Source of the DNA: an uncultured Prevotella sp.
GTDB lineage: Bacteria > Bacteroidota > Bacteroidia > Bacteroidales > Bacteroidaceae
NCBI GenBank assembly: GCA_937877595.1
Contig: CALFIY010000099.1
Coordinates: 1 to 15,284 of the forward strand
Direction: 5' to 3'
DNA length: 15,284 nt
The number at the start of each line of letters is the position of its first letter. The stretch's first letter is position 1. The position numbers were made by a program, and so were the translations under genes. The notes beneath the pieces were generated by a model that ran no database searches, had not been told where the DNA came from, and saw only the letters and a program-made list of their open reading frames with translations. Shown one piece after another: positions 5,894 through 14,139 of this stretch.

Positions 5894-8884
5894 ATGAAAC
5901 GATATCTACTCCTATCCTTTCTCTGCGTAGCAACAGCATCGACGCTGGCACAAAATAAAGTTAGCGGCACAATAGTCGAGAGCGAGTCGGGCGACCCGTT
6001 GGCGCAGGCCACTGTCAAACTGCTTAAGACTGACAGCACAATGGTGTCAGGCGTGGTCTCCGACTATGATGGAAACTTCAGCATCACTGCGCCGAAGGCT
6101 GGACGATACATAGTGAAAGTCAGCAGCATAGGCTTCAAGAACTTTACGAAGAATATTACAACTACTGCCGACAGTACGCAGGTCGACTTGGGAAAAATAC
6201 GTCTCAGCGTCGATGCCATCATGCTGCGTGGTGCAGAGATAGTGAAGAACGTGGCAAAGATAACCACCAAGGACGACACCATTATATATAACGCGGGCGC
6301 GTATAAGACTCCCGAGGGCTCCGTGGTGGAGGAACTCGTGAAGAAACTGCCAGGAGCCGAAGTGGCCGATGACGGCAGCGTGACCATCAACGGTAAGGCC
6401 GTGAAGAAAATACTCATCGACGGCAAGGAGTTTATGACTGGAGACACCAAGACGGCAATAAAAAACCTGCCTACCTCTATCGTCGAGAGAGTGAAGGCTT
6501 ACGACGAGAAGAGTGACTTGGCACGCGTTACAGGCGTTGACGACGGCGAGGATCAGACGGTACTCGATTTCGGACTGAAGCGCGGCATGAACAGAGGTGT
6601 GTTTGCCAATGTCGATGCTGGTTTAGGAACCAAGCACCGCTACTCTGGGCGAGGCATGGGAGCCATGATGAAGGACAACACCAGGGTGATGGCTATGGTG
6701 TCGGCTAACAATGTCAACGACATGGGATTTGGCGGTGGCGGTGGTGGCGGACGTTTCGGTGGTGGCGGCCGTAACGGACTGCAGGCATCGAAGATGGCTG
6801 GTCTCAACTTCAACTACGAGAAGAAAAACCTTCTGAAAATGGATGGATCGGTGCGCTGGAACCATAGCGACGGCGACGCATCGAGCCGCCGTGCAACGGA
6901 AAACTTCGTATCAAGTACTGGCTCGTTCTCAAACTCGGAAAACCAGAACTACTCACGCGCCAATTCGTGGAATGCACAGATGCGCCTGGAGTGGACGCCC
7001 GATACGTTGTGGAACATCAACTTCCGCCCTACCTGGAGTTACTCCAGCAGTGACGGCCGCGCCAACAGCGCCTCGGCTACGTTCAGCGACGACCCCTACA
7101 ACTACGGACTTACGTCAGACTTCGGCATTGAGTCAATGGTGAGCCGCATGCTCGGCATAGACTCTACGCTTGTTGTCAACAGCCGCAATGGCGGCTCGCT
7201 CAACTATAGCGACTCAAAGCGCGTCGGCGGCTCATTGCAGGTGAACCGCAAACTCGGCGGCGGCGGACGCAACGTGACTCTGCGAGTCGGTGCGAACTAC
7301 AGCGACGGCGCCTCGCAGGCCTACTCGCGCAGTCTTGTCGAGTTGTATCAACTCGCCACGGGAGACAGTTCTTACCAGAAAAACCGCTACAATGTTACGC
7401 CGCAGCACTCCTATGACTACAGCGTGAGGGCAACATACAGCGAGCCTATCGCAAGAGCCACATTCCTGCAGTTCTCTTATAATTTCCAATACAGATATAC
7501 CAAAAGCGAGCGTTCCACGTATGACTTCTGGAACAAGCAGCGCCAGATAGACATGCGCGACGTTAATCCAGGCTATCGCCAGTGGAACGAGGTGTTTGGC
7601 CTTCTTGGCGGTTCTGGCCTTGACAGTTTCCTCGACGACTCGCTGAGCAGATATTCGCAGTATCGCAACTATATACACACTGGCGAAGTGATGCTGCGCG
7701 TCATCCGACGCGCCTACAACTTCAACGTAGGAATTCAGATAGTGCCGCAGTCGAGCGAGTTCACTTATCGCTATCAGAACATTGACACCGTGGCTCGTCG
7801 CTCGGTAATCAACTGGAGCCCTACGGCCAACTTCCGCTGGAAGATTTCCAACCGTGGCCAGATGCGCTTTGAGTATCGCGGCTCTACCAGCCAGCCGTCG
7901 ATGACCGACCTGCTTCCTATCACCGACGACTCCGACCCCCTGAATATAACAAAGGGTAATCCCGACCTTAAGCCGTCGTTCACGCAGCGTTTCATGTGGC
8001 GCTACAACAATTACTTTGAGCGCCACCAGCGTTTTGTCAACGCCAACGCAAATTTCTCTACGACGAGCAACTCGGTGGCCAATGTCGTGCGCTACGACCC
8101 AACCACTGGTGGACGCACCTCGCAGCCAGAGAATATCAACGGCAACTGGAGCGCCGGCGGTAACTTTGTGCTCAACACCGCCATTGATACGCTTGGACGC
8201 TTCAGTGTCAACACCTCTACGGACATCAGTTACACCAACCGCGTAGGATATATCGACATCAACCGCGACGGCAATGTCAGCAAGTCGAATACCAAGCAGA
8301 CTACTGTAGGCGAGCGACTCGGTGCAAGTTTCCGTAACGACTGGTTTGAGTTCGAGGTGAATGGGCGAGTGCAGTACAACTACGTTACCAACAAACTACA
8401 GCCGCAGTCCGACCTCTCGACGTGGGCTTTCAACTATGGTTTCAATACGACGGCCCAGGCGCCGTGGGGCATGCAGTTCACAACATCGCTCAATATGTCG
8501 AGCCGCCGTGGATACAGTGATGCTGCCGCAAACACCAATGAACTCATCTGGAATGCCCAGATAGCCCAGTCGTTCCTCAAAGGAAAACCGCTGTCGATAC
8601 GCTTGGAACTGTATGACATCCTGCATCAGCAGTCGAACATCTCGCGCACGATATCAGCCATGTCGCGTACGGACAACGAATATAATTCCATCAACAGTTA
8701 TGCCATGCTCCGCGTGAGTTACCGTCTCAATCTCTTCGGCACCCGTGAGATGCGTCGCGGCATGAACGGCGGCGATGGCGGCGGACGTGGTGGTCGCGAA
8801 GGCGGTTTCGGCGGCCAGCGCAGGGAACGTGGTGGCTTCGGCGGTGGACGTGGCGGCGGTTTCGGCGGCGGTGGACGCTTCTGA
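5894..8884 (+). CDS. Outer-membrane beta-barrel protein with carboxypeptidase-regulatory-like domain
   Basis: A 996-residue envelope protein. Residues 1-19 are a signal peptide (MKRYLLLSFLCVATASTLA, next residue Gln). Residues about 22-110 form a carboxypeptidase-regulatory-like fold ('VSGTIVESESGDPLAQATV', 'DYDGNFSI', 'YIVKVSSIGF'). Residues about 115-235 are plug-like ('EELVKKLPGAEV', 'VTINGKAVKKILIDGKEFM'). From about 240 to 948 are alternating strands of an outer-membrane barrel of the TonB-receptor-like 'outer membrane beta-barrel family'. No SusD partner lies next to it, so it is not a standard SusC. Two glycine-rich tracts are unusual: residues 278-294, and a tail of 48 residues (949-996) after the last strand 'YAMLRVSYRLNLF', rich in Gly and Arg with FGG/RGG motifs and ending in Phe. 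The 96-bp upstream gap has an A-rich start region but no TTTG/TAnnTTTG promoter that I can see. Substrate is unknown. Confidence 0.85.
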   Translation: MKRYLLLSFLCVATASTLAQNKVSGTIVESESGDPLAQATVKLLKTDSTMVSGVVSDYDGNFSITAPKAGRYIVKVSSIGFKNFTKNITTTADSTQVDLGKIRLSVDAIMLRGAEIVKNVAKITTKDDTIIYNAGAYKTPEGSVVEELVKKLPGAEVADDGSVTINGKAVKKILIDGKEFMTGDTKTAIKNLPTSIVERVKAYDEKSDLARVTGVDDGEDQTVLDFGLKRGMNRGVFANVDAGLGTKHRYSGRGMGAMMKDNTRVMAMVSANNVNDMGFGGGGGGGRFGGGGRNGLQASKMAGLNFNYEKKNLLKMDGSVRWNHSDGDASSRRATENFVSSTGSFSNSENQNYSRANSWNAQMRLEWTPDTLWNINFRPTWSYSSSDGRANSASATFSDDPYNYGLTSDFGIESMVSRMLGIDSTLVVNSRNGGSLNYSDSKRVGGSLQVNRKLGGGGRNVTLRVGANYSDGASQAYSRSLVELYQLATGDSSYQKNRYNVTPQHSYDYSVRATYSEPIARATFLQFSYNFQYRYTKSERSTYDFWNKQRQIDMRDVNPGYRQWNEVFGLLGGSGLDSFLDDSLSRYSQYRNYIHTGEVMLRVIRRAYNFNVGIQIVPQSSEFTYRYQNIDTVARRSVINWSPTANFRWKISNRGQMRFEYRGSTSQPSMTDLLPITDDSDPLNITKGNPDLKPSFTQRFMWRYNNYFERHQRFVNANANFSTTSNSVANVVRYDPTTGGRTSQPENINGNWSAGGNFVLNTAIDTLGRFSVNTSTDISYTNRVGYIDINRDGNVSKSNTKQTTVGERLGASFRNDWFEFEVNGRVQYNYVTNKLQPQSDLSTWAFNYGFNTTAQAPWGMQFTTSLNMSSRRGYSDAAANTNELIWNAQIAQSFLKGKPLSIRLELYDILHQQSNISRTISAMSRTDNEYNSINSYAMLRVSYRLNLFGTREMRRGMNGGDGGGRGGREGGFGGQRRERGGFGGGRGGGFGGGGRF

Positions 8885-8911
8885 TACGGATGTTTTTGGC
8901 ACGGTATTTGC

Positions 8912-8951
8912 TTTATACTATAGAAAGAACAAGAGTTAACAATAGTATAAA
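8912..8951. promoter_or_regulatory. Perfect 10-bp inverted repeat abutting the htpG start
   Basis: TTTATACTAT at 8912-8921 is the exact reverse complement of ATAGTATAAA at 8942-8951, with a 20-nt spacer. The right arm ends at the base before the htpG ATG. Arm centres are 30 bp apart, about three helical turns, which suits a protein binding two half-sites on one DNA face. If both arms are transcribed they could form an AU-rich hairpin (one G/C pair in ten) masking the initiation region. The left arm overlaps a weak -7-like TACTATAG at 8916-8923 that has TTTG 17 bp upstream (8895-8898), so promoter and repeat may be interleaved. It does not match the CIRCE heat-shock operator. Confidence 0.5.
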
Positions 8952-11009
8952 ATGCAAAAAGGTAACATCGGGGTTACTACTGAGAACATCTTCCCCGTCA
9001 TCAAAAAGTTTCTCTACAGTGACCATGAGATTTTCCTGCGCGAGATGGTGTCGAATGCCGTTGACGCTACGCAGAAACTGAAGACGCTGGCTCAGCAGGG
9101 AGAATTCAAGGGCGAACTCGGCGACCTTACTGTTCGTGTTGCGTTGGACGCCGATAAGGGCACAATCACCATCTCCGACCGCGGTATAGGTATGACCGAG
9201 GAGGAAATCGACAAGTACATCAACCAGATAGCCTTCTCGGGCGTCAACGACTTCCTTGAGAAATACAAGGACAATGCCAACAACATCATAGGCCACTTCG
9301 GACTGGGCTTCTACTCCTCTTTCATGGTATCGAAGAAAGTGGAGATAGTCACAAGAAGTTACAGGGAGGGCGCTACGGCAGAAAGGTGGAGTTGCGACGG
9401 CAGCCCAGCCTACGAAATAGACGAGGCCGAGAAGTCCGACCGCGGCTCTGACATCATCCTCTACATTGACGACGACTGCAAGGAGTTTCTTGAGAAGGAG
9501 CGCCTGCAGCAGTTGCTCACCAAGTACTGCAAGTTCATGGCCGTGCCAGTGGCTTTCGGCAAGAAGCAGGAGTGGTCGAGCGACGAGAAAAAGATGGTCG
9601 ACACCCAGGAGGACAACATAATCAACAGCGTGGAGCCTTTGTGGACCAAGGCGCCGTCAAGTCTGAAGGACGAAGACTATAAGTCGTTCTACCGTACGCT
9701 CTATCCTATGAGCGATGAGCCGATGTTCTGGATTCATCTTAACGTCGACTATCCTTTCAACCTCACCGGAATTCTTTATTTCCCGCGCATCAAGTCGAAC
9801 ATTGACTTGCAGCGCAACAAGATCCAACTTTATTGCAACCAGGTGTTTGTCACCGACCAGGTGGAGGGCATCGTGCCTGAGTTCCTGACGCTGCTTCATG
9901 GTGTCATCGACTCGCCCGATATCCCTCTTAACGTGTCGCGCTCCTATTTGCAGAGCGACCGTGAGGTTAAGAAGATTTCCACCTACATCACTAAGAAAGT
10001 TGCCGACCGTCTGCAATCGATTTTCAAGGACGACCGCAAGCAGTACGAGGAGAAATGGGACGATCTGAAACTCTTCATCAACTACGGCATGCTTAGTGAG
10101 GAGAGTTTCTACGACCGCGCCAAGGATTTCGCATTGCTTAAGGATGTTGAGGGAAAATATTTCACCTTTGAGGAATATCGCACGCTCATCGAGGCATCGC
10201 AGAAGGACAAGGACGACACTCTGGTATACCTCTACGCTACCGACCGCGAAGAGCAGTATTCTTATATAAAGTCTGCCCAGGACAAGGGCTATTCTGTGCT
10301 GCTGCTTGACGGCCAACTTGACGTACCTGCCATTCAGATGCTGGAACAGAAGTTCGAGAAGTCGCGCTTTACTCGTGTTGACAGTGATGTCATCGACCGT
10401 CTTATCGTCAAGGACGATGCACCGAAGACATCGCTTAGCGACGAGGAGACTGCCAATCTGTCATCGGTTTTCCGCTCGCAGATGCCTAAGATGGACAAGA
10501 CGGAGTTTGTGGTAGAGGTTCAGTCGCTTGGCGAGCAGCAGCGTCCTGTGGTGATAACCCAGAACGAATGGATGCGCCGCATGAAGGAGATGAGCCGTTT
10601 CCAGCAGGGCATGAATTTCTACGGACAGATGCCCGACACGCTCAATCTCGTTCTTAACGCTGACCACAGACTGGTCAAGGATATTCTGTCAACTCTCAAC
10701 TCTCAACTGTCAACAGAACTCCAGCCCATCGATGCTGAACTGAAGGGACTGGAGGCCCGCCTGGCAGCAATCCGCCAGGCTCAGGAGAAGAAAAAGGCTG
10801 ATGAACTCACTCAAGAAGAGAAAGACGAGAAGTCGAACACAGAGAAATCCATACAAGAACAGAAGGACAAGCGTGAGCAGGTGCTTGCAGGATATGCTGC
10901 TGGCAATGACGTTGTGCACCAACTCATCGACATTGCACTCCTACAGAACGGACTGCTGAAGGGAGAGGCCTTGGAGCGCTTCCTGCAGCGTAGCGTAGAC
11001 ATGATATGA
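8952..11009 (+). CDS. htpG: Molecular chaperone HtpG (Hsp90 family)
   Basis: A 685-residue cytosolic ATP-dependent chaperone. The N-terminal ATPase domain (about 1-220) shows the GHKL motifs: 'FLREMVSNAVDA' at 28-39 with catalytic Glu31 and Mg-binding Asn35, 'ISDRGIGM' at 74-81 with Asp76, and the lid motif 'IGHFGLGFYSSFMV' at 113-126. The middle domain carries 'DSPDIPLNVSRSYLQSD', including the conserved Arg that contacts the ATP gamma-phosphate in Hsp90 proteins. The C-terminal dimerisation domain includes a highly charged segment (about 608-647) and ends 'NGLLKGEALERFLQRSVDMI'. It is about 60 residues longer than the E. coli protein (624 aa), which is usual for Bacteroidetes. The lid-proximal motif reads SNAVDA rather than SNASDA. 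A 28-bp tandem repeat lies in frame near residue 579. The inverted repeat just upstream may regulate it. The stop overlaps the next gene's start (ATGA). Confidence 0.97.
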   Translation: MQKGNIGVTTENIFPVIKKFLYSDHEIFLREMVSNAVDATQKLKTLAQQGEFKGELGDLTVRVALDADKGTITISDRGIGMTEEEIDKYINQIAFSGVNDFLEKYKDNANNIIGHFGLGFYSSFMVSKKVEIVTRSYREGATAERWSCDGSPAYEIDEAEKSDRGSDIILYIDDDCKEFLEKERLQQLLTKYCKFMAVPVAFGKKQEWSSDEKKMVDTQEDNIINSVEPLWTKAPSSLKDEDYKSFYRTLYPMSDEPMFWIHLNVDYPFNLTGILYFPRIKSNIDLQRNKIQLYCNQVFVTDQVEGIVPEFLTLLHGVIDSPDIPLNVSRSYLQSDREVKKISTYITKKVADRLQSIFKDDRKQYEEKWDDLKLFINYGMLSEESFYDRAKDFALLKDVEGKYFTFEEYRTLIEASQKDKDDTLVYLYATDREEQYSYIKSAQDKGYSVLLLDGQLDVPAIQMLEQKFEKSRFTRVDSDVIDRLIVKDDAPKTSLSDEETANLSSVFRSQMPKMDKTEFVVEVQSLGEQQRPVVITQNEWMRRMKEMSRFQQGMNFYGQMPDTLNLVLNADHRLVKDILSTLNSQLSTELQPIDAELKGLEARLAAIRQAQEKKKADELTQEEKDEKSNTEKSIQEQKDKREQVLAGYAAGNDVVHQLIDIALLQNGLLKGEALERFLQRSVDMI
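10687..10714 (+). repeat. Four 7-bp tandem units T(G/C)TCAAC inside htpG
   Basis: The units are TGTCAAC, TCTCAAC, TCTCAAC and TGTCAAC, contiguous and without gaps (28 bp). They encode 'STLNSQLST' and flanking bases in the htpG C-terminal region near residues 579-588. From memory, runs of this heptamer (CTCAACT phase) are common between genes in Prevotella and Bacteroides; finding them in a conserved reading frame is less usual. Confidence 0.8.
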
Positions 11010-11923
11010 AACATTTCCCGGTCATTGTCGCAGTATTGATGCTGTTGGCGGGATGCGGGCAGTCGTACGAAGAGACGAAGCGCATCACCCGTCAGCAGCA
11101 GCGCGAGGCCCTGCGACGCGACTCTGCTGCATTCAAGGTGGCACTGATGCCGACACTCGACGGACTGCCGTTGTGGGTGGCACAGCAGTACCATCTTTTT
11201 GACAACGTTGGCGCAGAAGTGAGGCTGAAGCGATACTCATCGCAGATGGATTGTGACACGGCGCTGCTGCGCGGCAGAGTGGAAGGCACGGTGACCGATC
11301 TCGTGCGTGCTGCGCAGATGGAGAAGCAGATGAGCATCCAACTGGCTGCTGCCACTGGAGCCTACTGGCAACTCTTTGTCAATCACAATGCACGCATTCG
11401 TCAACTGAAACAACTCGACGACAAGATGGTGGCAATGACACGCTTCTCGGTGACCGACCAACTCTGCGATGTTGTAACTGACACGGCAGGAATAGACAAG
11501 GAACGCCTGTACCGTGTGCAGATAAACGATGTAGGCATACGCTTGAGCATGGTGCTCAACAACGAGATCGACGCCCTCTTCCTTACGGAACCGCAAGCCA
11601 CGATAGCGCGGCAGCACGGTCATACGTTGCTTCTTGACAGCCGTCGGATGGACTACAGACCGGGAGCGCTTGTGTTTAACGGCGAGGAAATGAAGCGGCC
11701 AAAGCGGAAGCAGCAACGAGAACGCTTCCTGAAAGCCTACAATCAGGCCTGCGACTCTATCGACAAGTATGGGTTGCGCCATTTTAGCAGGCTCATTGCG
11801 CAACAGTGCGAAATACCAGTGGAAGTGGCCGACTCACTGCCTGACAACATTGTGTTCCCACATGCCGGCAGACCGCGCCAACAGGATATTGACAAGGCGC
11901 GGAAATGGCTCGACGGCAAGTAG
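11006..11923 (+). CDS. ABC-type substrate-binding lipoprotein (NMT1/SsuA-like)
   Basis: A 305-residue lipoprotein. The signal MKHFPVIVAVLMLLAGC has a lipobox Leu14-Ala15-Gly16-Cys17. Residues about 40-250 look like a periplasmic binding protein of the NMT1/SsuA/ThiY type: 'FKVALMPTLDGLPLWVAQQYHLFD' at the start of lobe 1, 'DCDTALLRGRVEGTVTDLVRA', 'DDKMVAMTRFSVTDQL', and 'LNNEIDALFLTEPQATIA' where lobe 2 returns to lobe 1. After the Cys comes GQSYEE, without an obvious surface-export signal, so attachment to a periplasmic-facing membrane leaflet is likely. No permease or ATPase gene is in the window, so it is an orphan here. Its ATG overlaps the htpG TGA by 4 nt (ATGA), implying translational coupling. 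I recall similar proteins as widespread Bacteroidales 'ABC transporter substrate-binding protein' entries; the ligand is unknown. Confidence 0.8.
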   Translation: MKHFPVIVAVLMLLAGCGQSYEETKRITRQQQREALRRDSAAFKVALMPTLDGLPLWVAQQYHLFDNVGAEVRLKRYSSQMDCDTALLRGRVEGTVTDLVRAAQMEKQMSIQLAAATGAYWQLFVNHNARIRQLKQLDDKMVAMTRFSVTDQLCDVVTDTAGIDKERLYRVQINDVGIRLSMVLNNEIDALFLTEPQATIARQHGHTLLLDSRRMDYRPGALVFNGEEMKRPKRKQQRERFLKAYNQACDSIDKYGLRHFSRLIAQQCEIPVEVADSLPDNIVFPHAGRPRQQDIDKARKWLDGK

Positions 11924-11969
11924 ATTTAATAGCCTGTCTTCGGAAATCAAGACGTATTGATAATAAAAA

Positions 11970-14117
11970 ATGGATAGCAACTCCCCATTATACAGAGTCT
12001 GGACAGAACTGAAGGTTGCCGACGTGGGGCAGGCCATCAGCGAGATGGAAACCTATCTGTCGGCATGGCCGCAGCTACAGACAACGGAGCGCCTGCAGGA
12101 GGTCAAGGCCGACTATGCCCTGATGACCGATTACTGGCGGCGCGGAGCCGACGACCCTCATCTCGATGAGAACTACACTCAACTGCTACAGCGCGTGTAT
12201 GTCATTTTTGCCAATGTAGCAGTACACCTGCATATACAAAACTCATCTTTCCTCTCCTCTGCCTACAGCAGCGCACGGCGTAGCAGGCAGAGTTGGGCTC
12301 TCAGCGACATACGCTCAGGGCTGGAAACCTTTGTGGCTGACGTGGCAATGCTCGAACTGGAGCCTTGGGAGCAGCGCGAACAAAAGAGCCAGTCGCTATA
12401 TGACGACCACCAGCGCCAGATGAATGCACTCTTCTGTTTCATACTCACATCGCGCATGTGGAGCAACGGTGTAGGGCGCGACTTCGAGGCCATGCTCCTC
12501 TCGCCTACGGTAGATGTCAACGATCAGCAACTCATAATCTCTGCGGTCATGCTCTCGTTGATGGGGCAGTTTGACATTGTCAAGTTCCGCCTTCTTACGC
12601 GCGTGTACATGCAGGCCACCGACGAGAAGGTGCGGCAGCGTGCACTCGTTGGATGGGTGTTAGGGCTTAACTCTGACTTGCTCGCCGTCTATCCTGAGCA
12701 GCGCCAATTGACAGAGCAACTGACGGCCTCTGCAGAGGTGTGCCAGGAACTTACCGAACTGCAGATGCAACTCGTCTTCTGCCTAAATGCAGAAAAGGAT
12801 ACCAATACCATACAGAAGGAGATAATGCCCGACTTGCTGAAGTCGGGCGACTTCCGTATCAGCGAGCACGGAATAGAGGAAGTAGAGGAGGACCCGATGG
12901 AAGAGATGCTCAATCCCGATGCTTCCGAACAGCGCATGCAGCGCGTGGAGGCCTCGTTTGAGCGGATGAAGGAGATGCAGCAGCAGGGAGCCGACATTTA
13001 CTTCGGCGGTTTCTCGCAGATGAAGCGCTTCTCGTTCTTTAATGATGTTGCCAACTGGTTTGTTCCTTTCTTTATGAAGCATCCGGGCATACGCAGACAG
13101 ACAGAGCAGTTGCATGGTAACCGCTTCATTGAGAAGATGACCGAGGTGGGACCTTTCTGCAACAGCGACAAGTATTCGCTCGTAATGGCAATGCAGATGG
13201 TGATGGACAGGCTGCCGGAGAAAGTGCGCGAAATGCTGAAGCGTGGCGAAGCAACAATGGGCGGCGAGGTGGAACACGAGGAGTTGCTCTCGGCAGCATA
13301 TCTGCGTCGCTCGTATCTGATGGACCTCTACCGCTTCTTCCGACTGTTCCCATATCGCGGCGAACTGCCCAACCCCTTTGCGTCGGGTAGTGGCGAACTG
13401 GCAGGATGCGACTTCTTCAGTTCACCCCTGCTTGCAGGCACTCCTATAGAAGGCTATAAGGATCAGGTGGTGCGTCTGCTGCGTCGCCGCCACATGCTAC
13501 AGAGCATGCAGATACTGCTCGACAGTTACGACGAGGCACATCGCGGCGTCGACTACTTCATTTGGAACGGACAGTATGAGCAGGCTCTGGCTCTTGAACC
13601 CGACAACAGCAAGGCGTTGCAGGGACTGGCGCGTCAGGAGTATGCGCTGGGAAAATATCAGGAGGCTATATCGCATTATGACGAACTGTTGGAGCGATAT
13701 CCCGAGCGCCTGCAGTTTATGCTCTACAAGGCTATCTGCCTGCTCCATCTGACTCGTTATGACGAGGCGCTCCACGTGTTGTACGAAATAAACTACAAGC
13801 ATCCCGACGACAGAGCAACGCAGAGCGTGTTGGCATGGACACTTGTTTGCAGTGGGCGTATGGAACAGGCTCTGAAGACGTATGAGCAACTTATGGGTGA
13901 TAAATGTCCTGACGGCGACAACGACTGGCAGAACTATGGTTACTGCCTATGGCTGGCAGGCCGCACCGACGAGGCTGCCGAGGCTTTCCGCAAATTCTAT
14001 AAGTTCTATGCTGACGACCGCCTGACGGGATTTCCCACAGAACGTACGCTCCTTGAGGCTCATGGTATAACCGACACTCAGGTGAAACTGATGCGCTCGC
14101 TTATACTTGCGTGTTGA
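11970..14117 (+). CDS. Large cytoplasmic TPR-repeat protein
   Basis: A 715-residue protein with no signal peptide or membrane segment. Residues 1-525 are helical and rich in Gln, Glu, Met and Leu, without a motif I can name; an acidic stretch ('GIEEVEEDPMEEML') lies near residue 305. Residues about 528-690 are tetratricopeptide repeats: 'KALQGLARQEYALGKYQEAISHYDELLERYPE', then 'AICLLHLTRYDEALHVLYEI..KHPDD', then 'AWTLVCSGRMEQALKTYEQL', then 'GYCLWLAGRTDEAAEAFRKF'. The first unit (528-546) is short: 'WNGQYEQA' passes directly to 'LALEPDN', as if about 8-10 residues of helix B were lost. TPR regions bind proteins; a scaffold or adaptor role is inferred and no partner is known. The start is the first ATG, behind ATAATAAAAA. 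It follows the lipoprotein gene by 46 nt with no clear promoter, so it may share the htpG transcript. It ends 22 nt from the convergent phospholipase D-family gene. Confidence 0.8.
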   Translation: MDSNSPLYRVWTELKVADVGQAISEMETYLSAWPQLQTTERLQEVKADYALMTDYWRRGADDPHLDENYTQLLQRVYVIFANVAVHLHIQNSSFLSSAYSSARRSRQSWALSDIRSGLETFVADVAMLELEPWEQREQKSQSLYDDHQRQMNALFCFILTSRMWSNGVGRDFEAMLLSPTVDVNDQQLIISAVMLSLMGQFDIVKFRLLTRVYMQATDEKVRQRALVGWVLGLNSDLLAVYPEQRQLTEQLTASAEVCQELTELQMQLVFCLNAEKDTNTIQKEIMPDLLKSGDFRISEHGIEEVEEDPMEEMLNPDASEQRMQRVEASFERMKEMQQQGADIYFGGFSQMKRFSFFNDVANWFVPFFMKHPGIRRQTEQLHGNRFIEKMTEVGPFCNSDKYSLVMAMQMVMDRLPEKVREMLKRGEATMGGEVEHEELLSAAYLRRSYLMDLYRFFRLFPYRGELPNPFASGSGELAGCDFFSSPLLAGTPIEGYKDQVVRLLRRRHMLQSMQILLDSYDEAHRGVDYFIWNGQYEQALALEPDNSKALQGLARQEYALGKYQEAISHYDELLERYPERLQFMLYKAICLLHLTRYDEALHVLYEINYKHPDDRATQSVLAWTLVCSGRMEQALKTYEQLMGDKCPDGDNDWQNYGYCLWLAGRTDEAAEAFRKFYKFYADDRLTGFPTERTLLEAHGITDTQVKLMRSLILAC

Positions 14118-14139
14118 TAATTTCCTGAAATTGAATTGC

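Noticed and set aside
7232..8026. Minus-strand open frame (264 codons) inside the beta-barrel gene
   Set aside because: It lies wholly within a confidently assigned gene, encodes nothing recognisable, and high-GC opposite frames often stay open by chance.
9657..10316. Minus-strand open frame (219 codons) inside htpG
   Set aside because: It is antisense to an unmistakable Hsp90 gene and encodes no known domain.
11936..11953. GTCTT/AAGAC mini-hairpin before the TPR gene
   Set aside because: Five base pairs with an 8-nt loop and no T tail is within chance expectation.
14119..14132. AATTTC-CT-GAAATT palindrome between the convergent TPR and cardiolipin synthase genes
   Set aside because: The stem is short and purely A/T-rich at its base with almost no loop, and no T-run or GC core supports a terminator.
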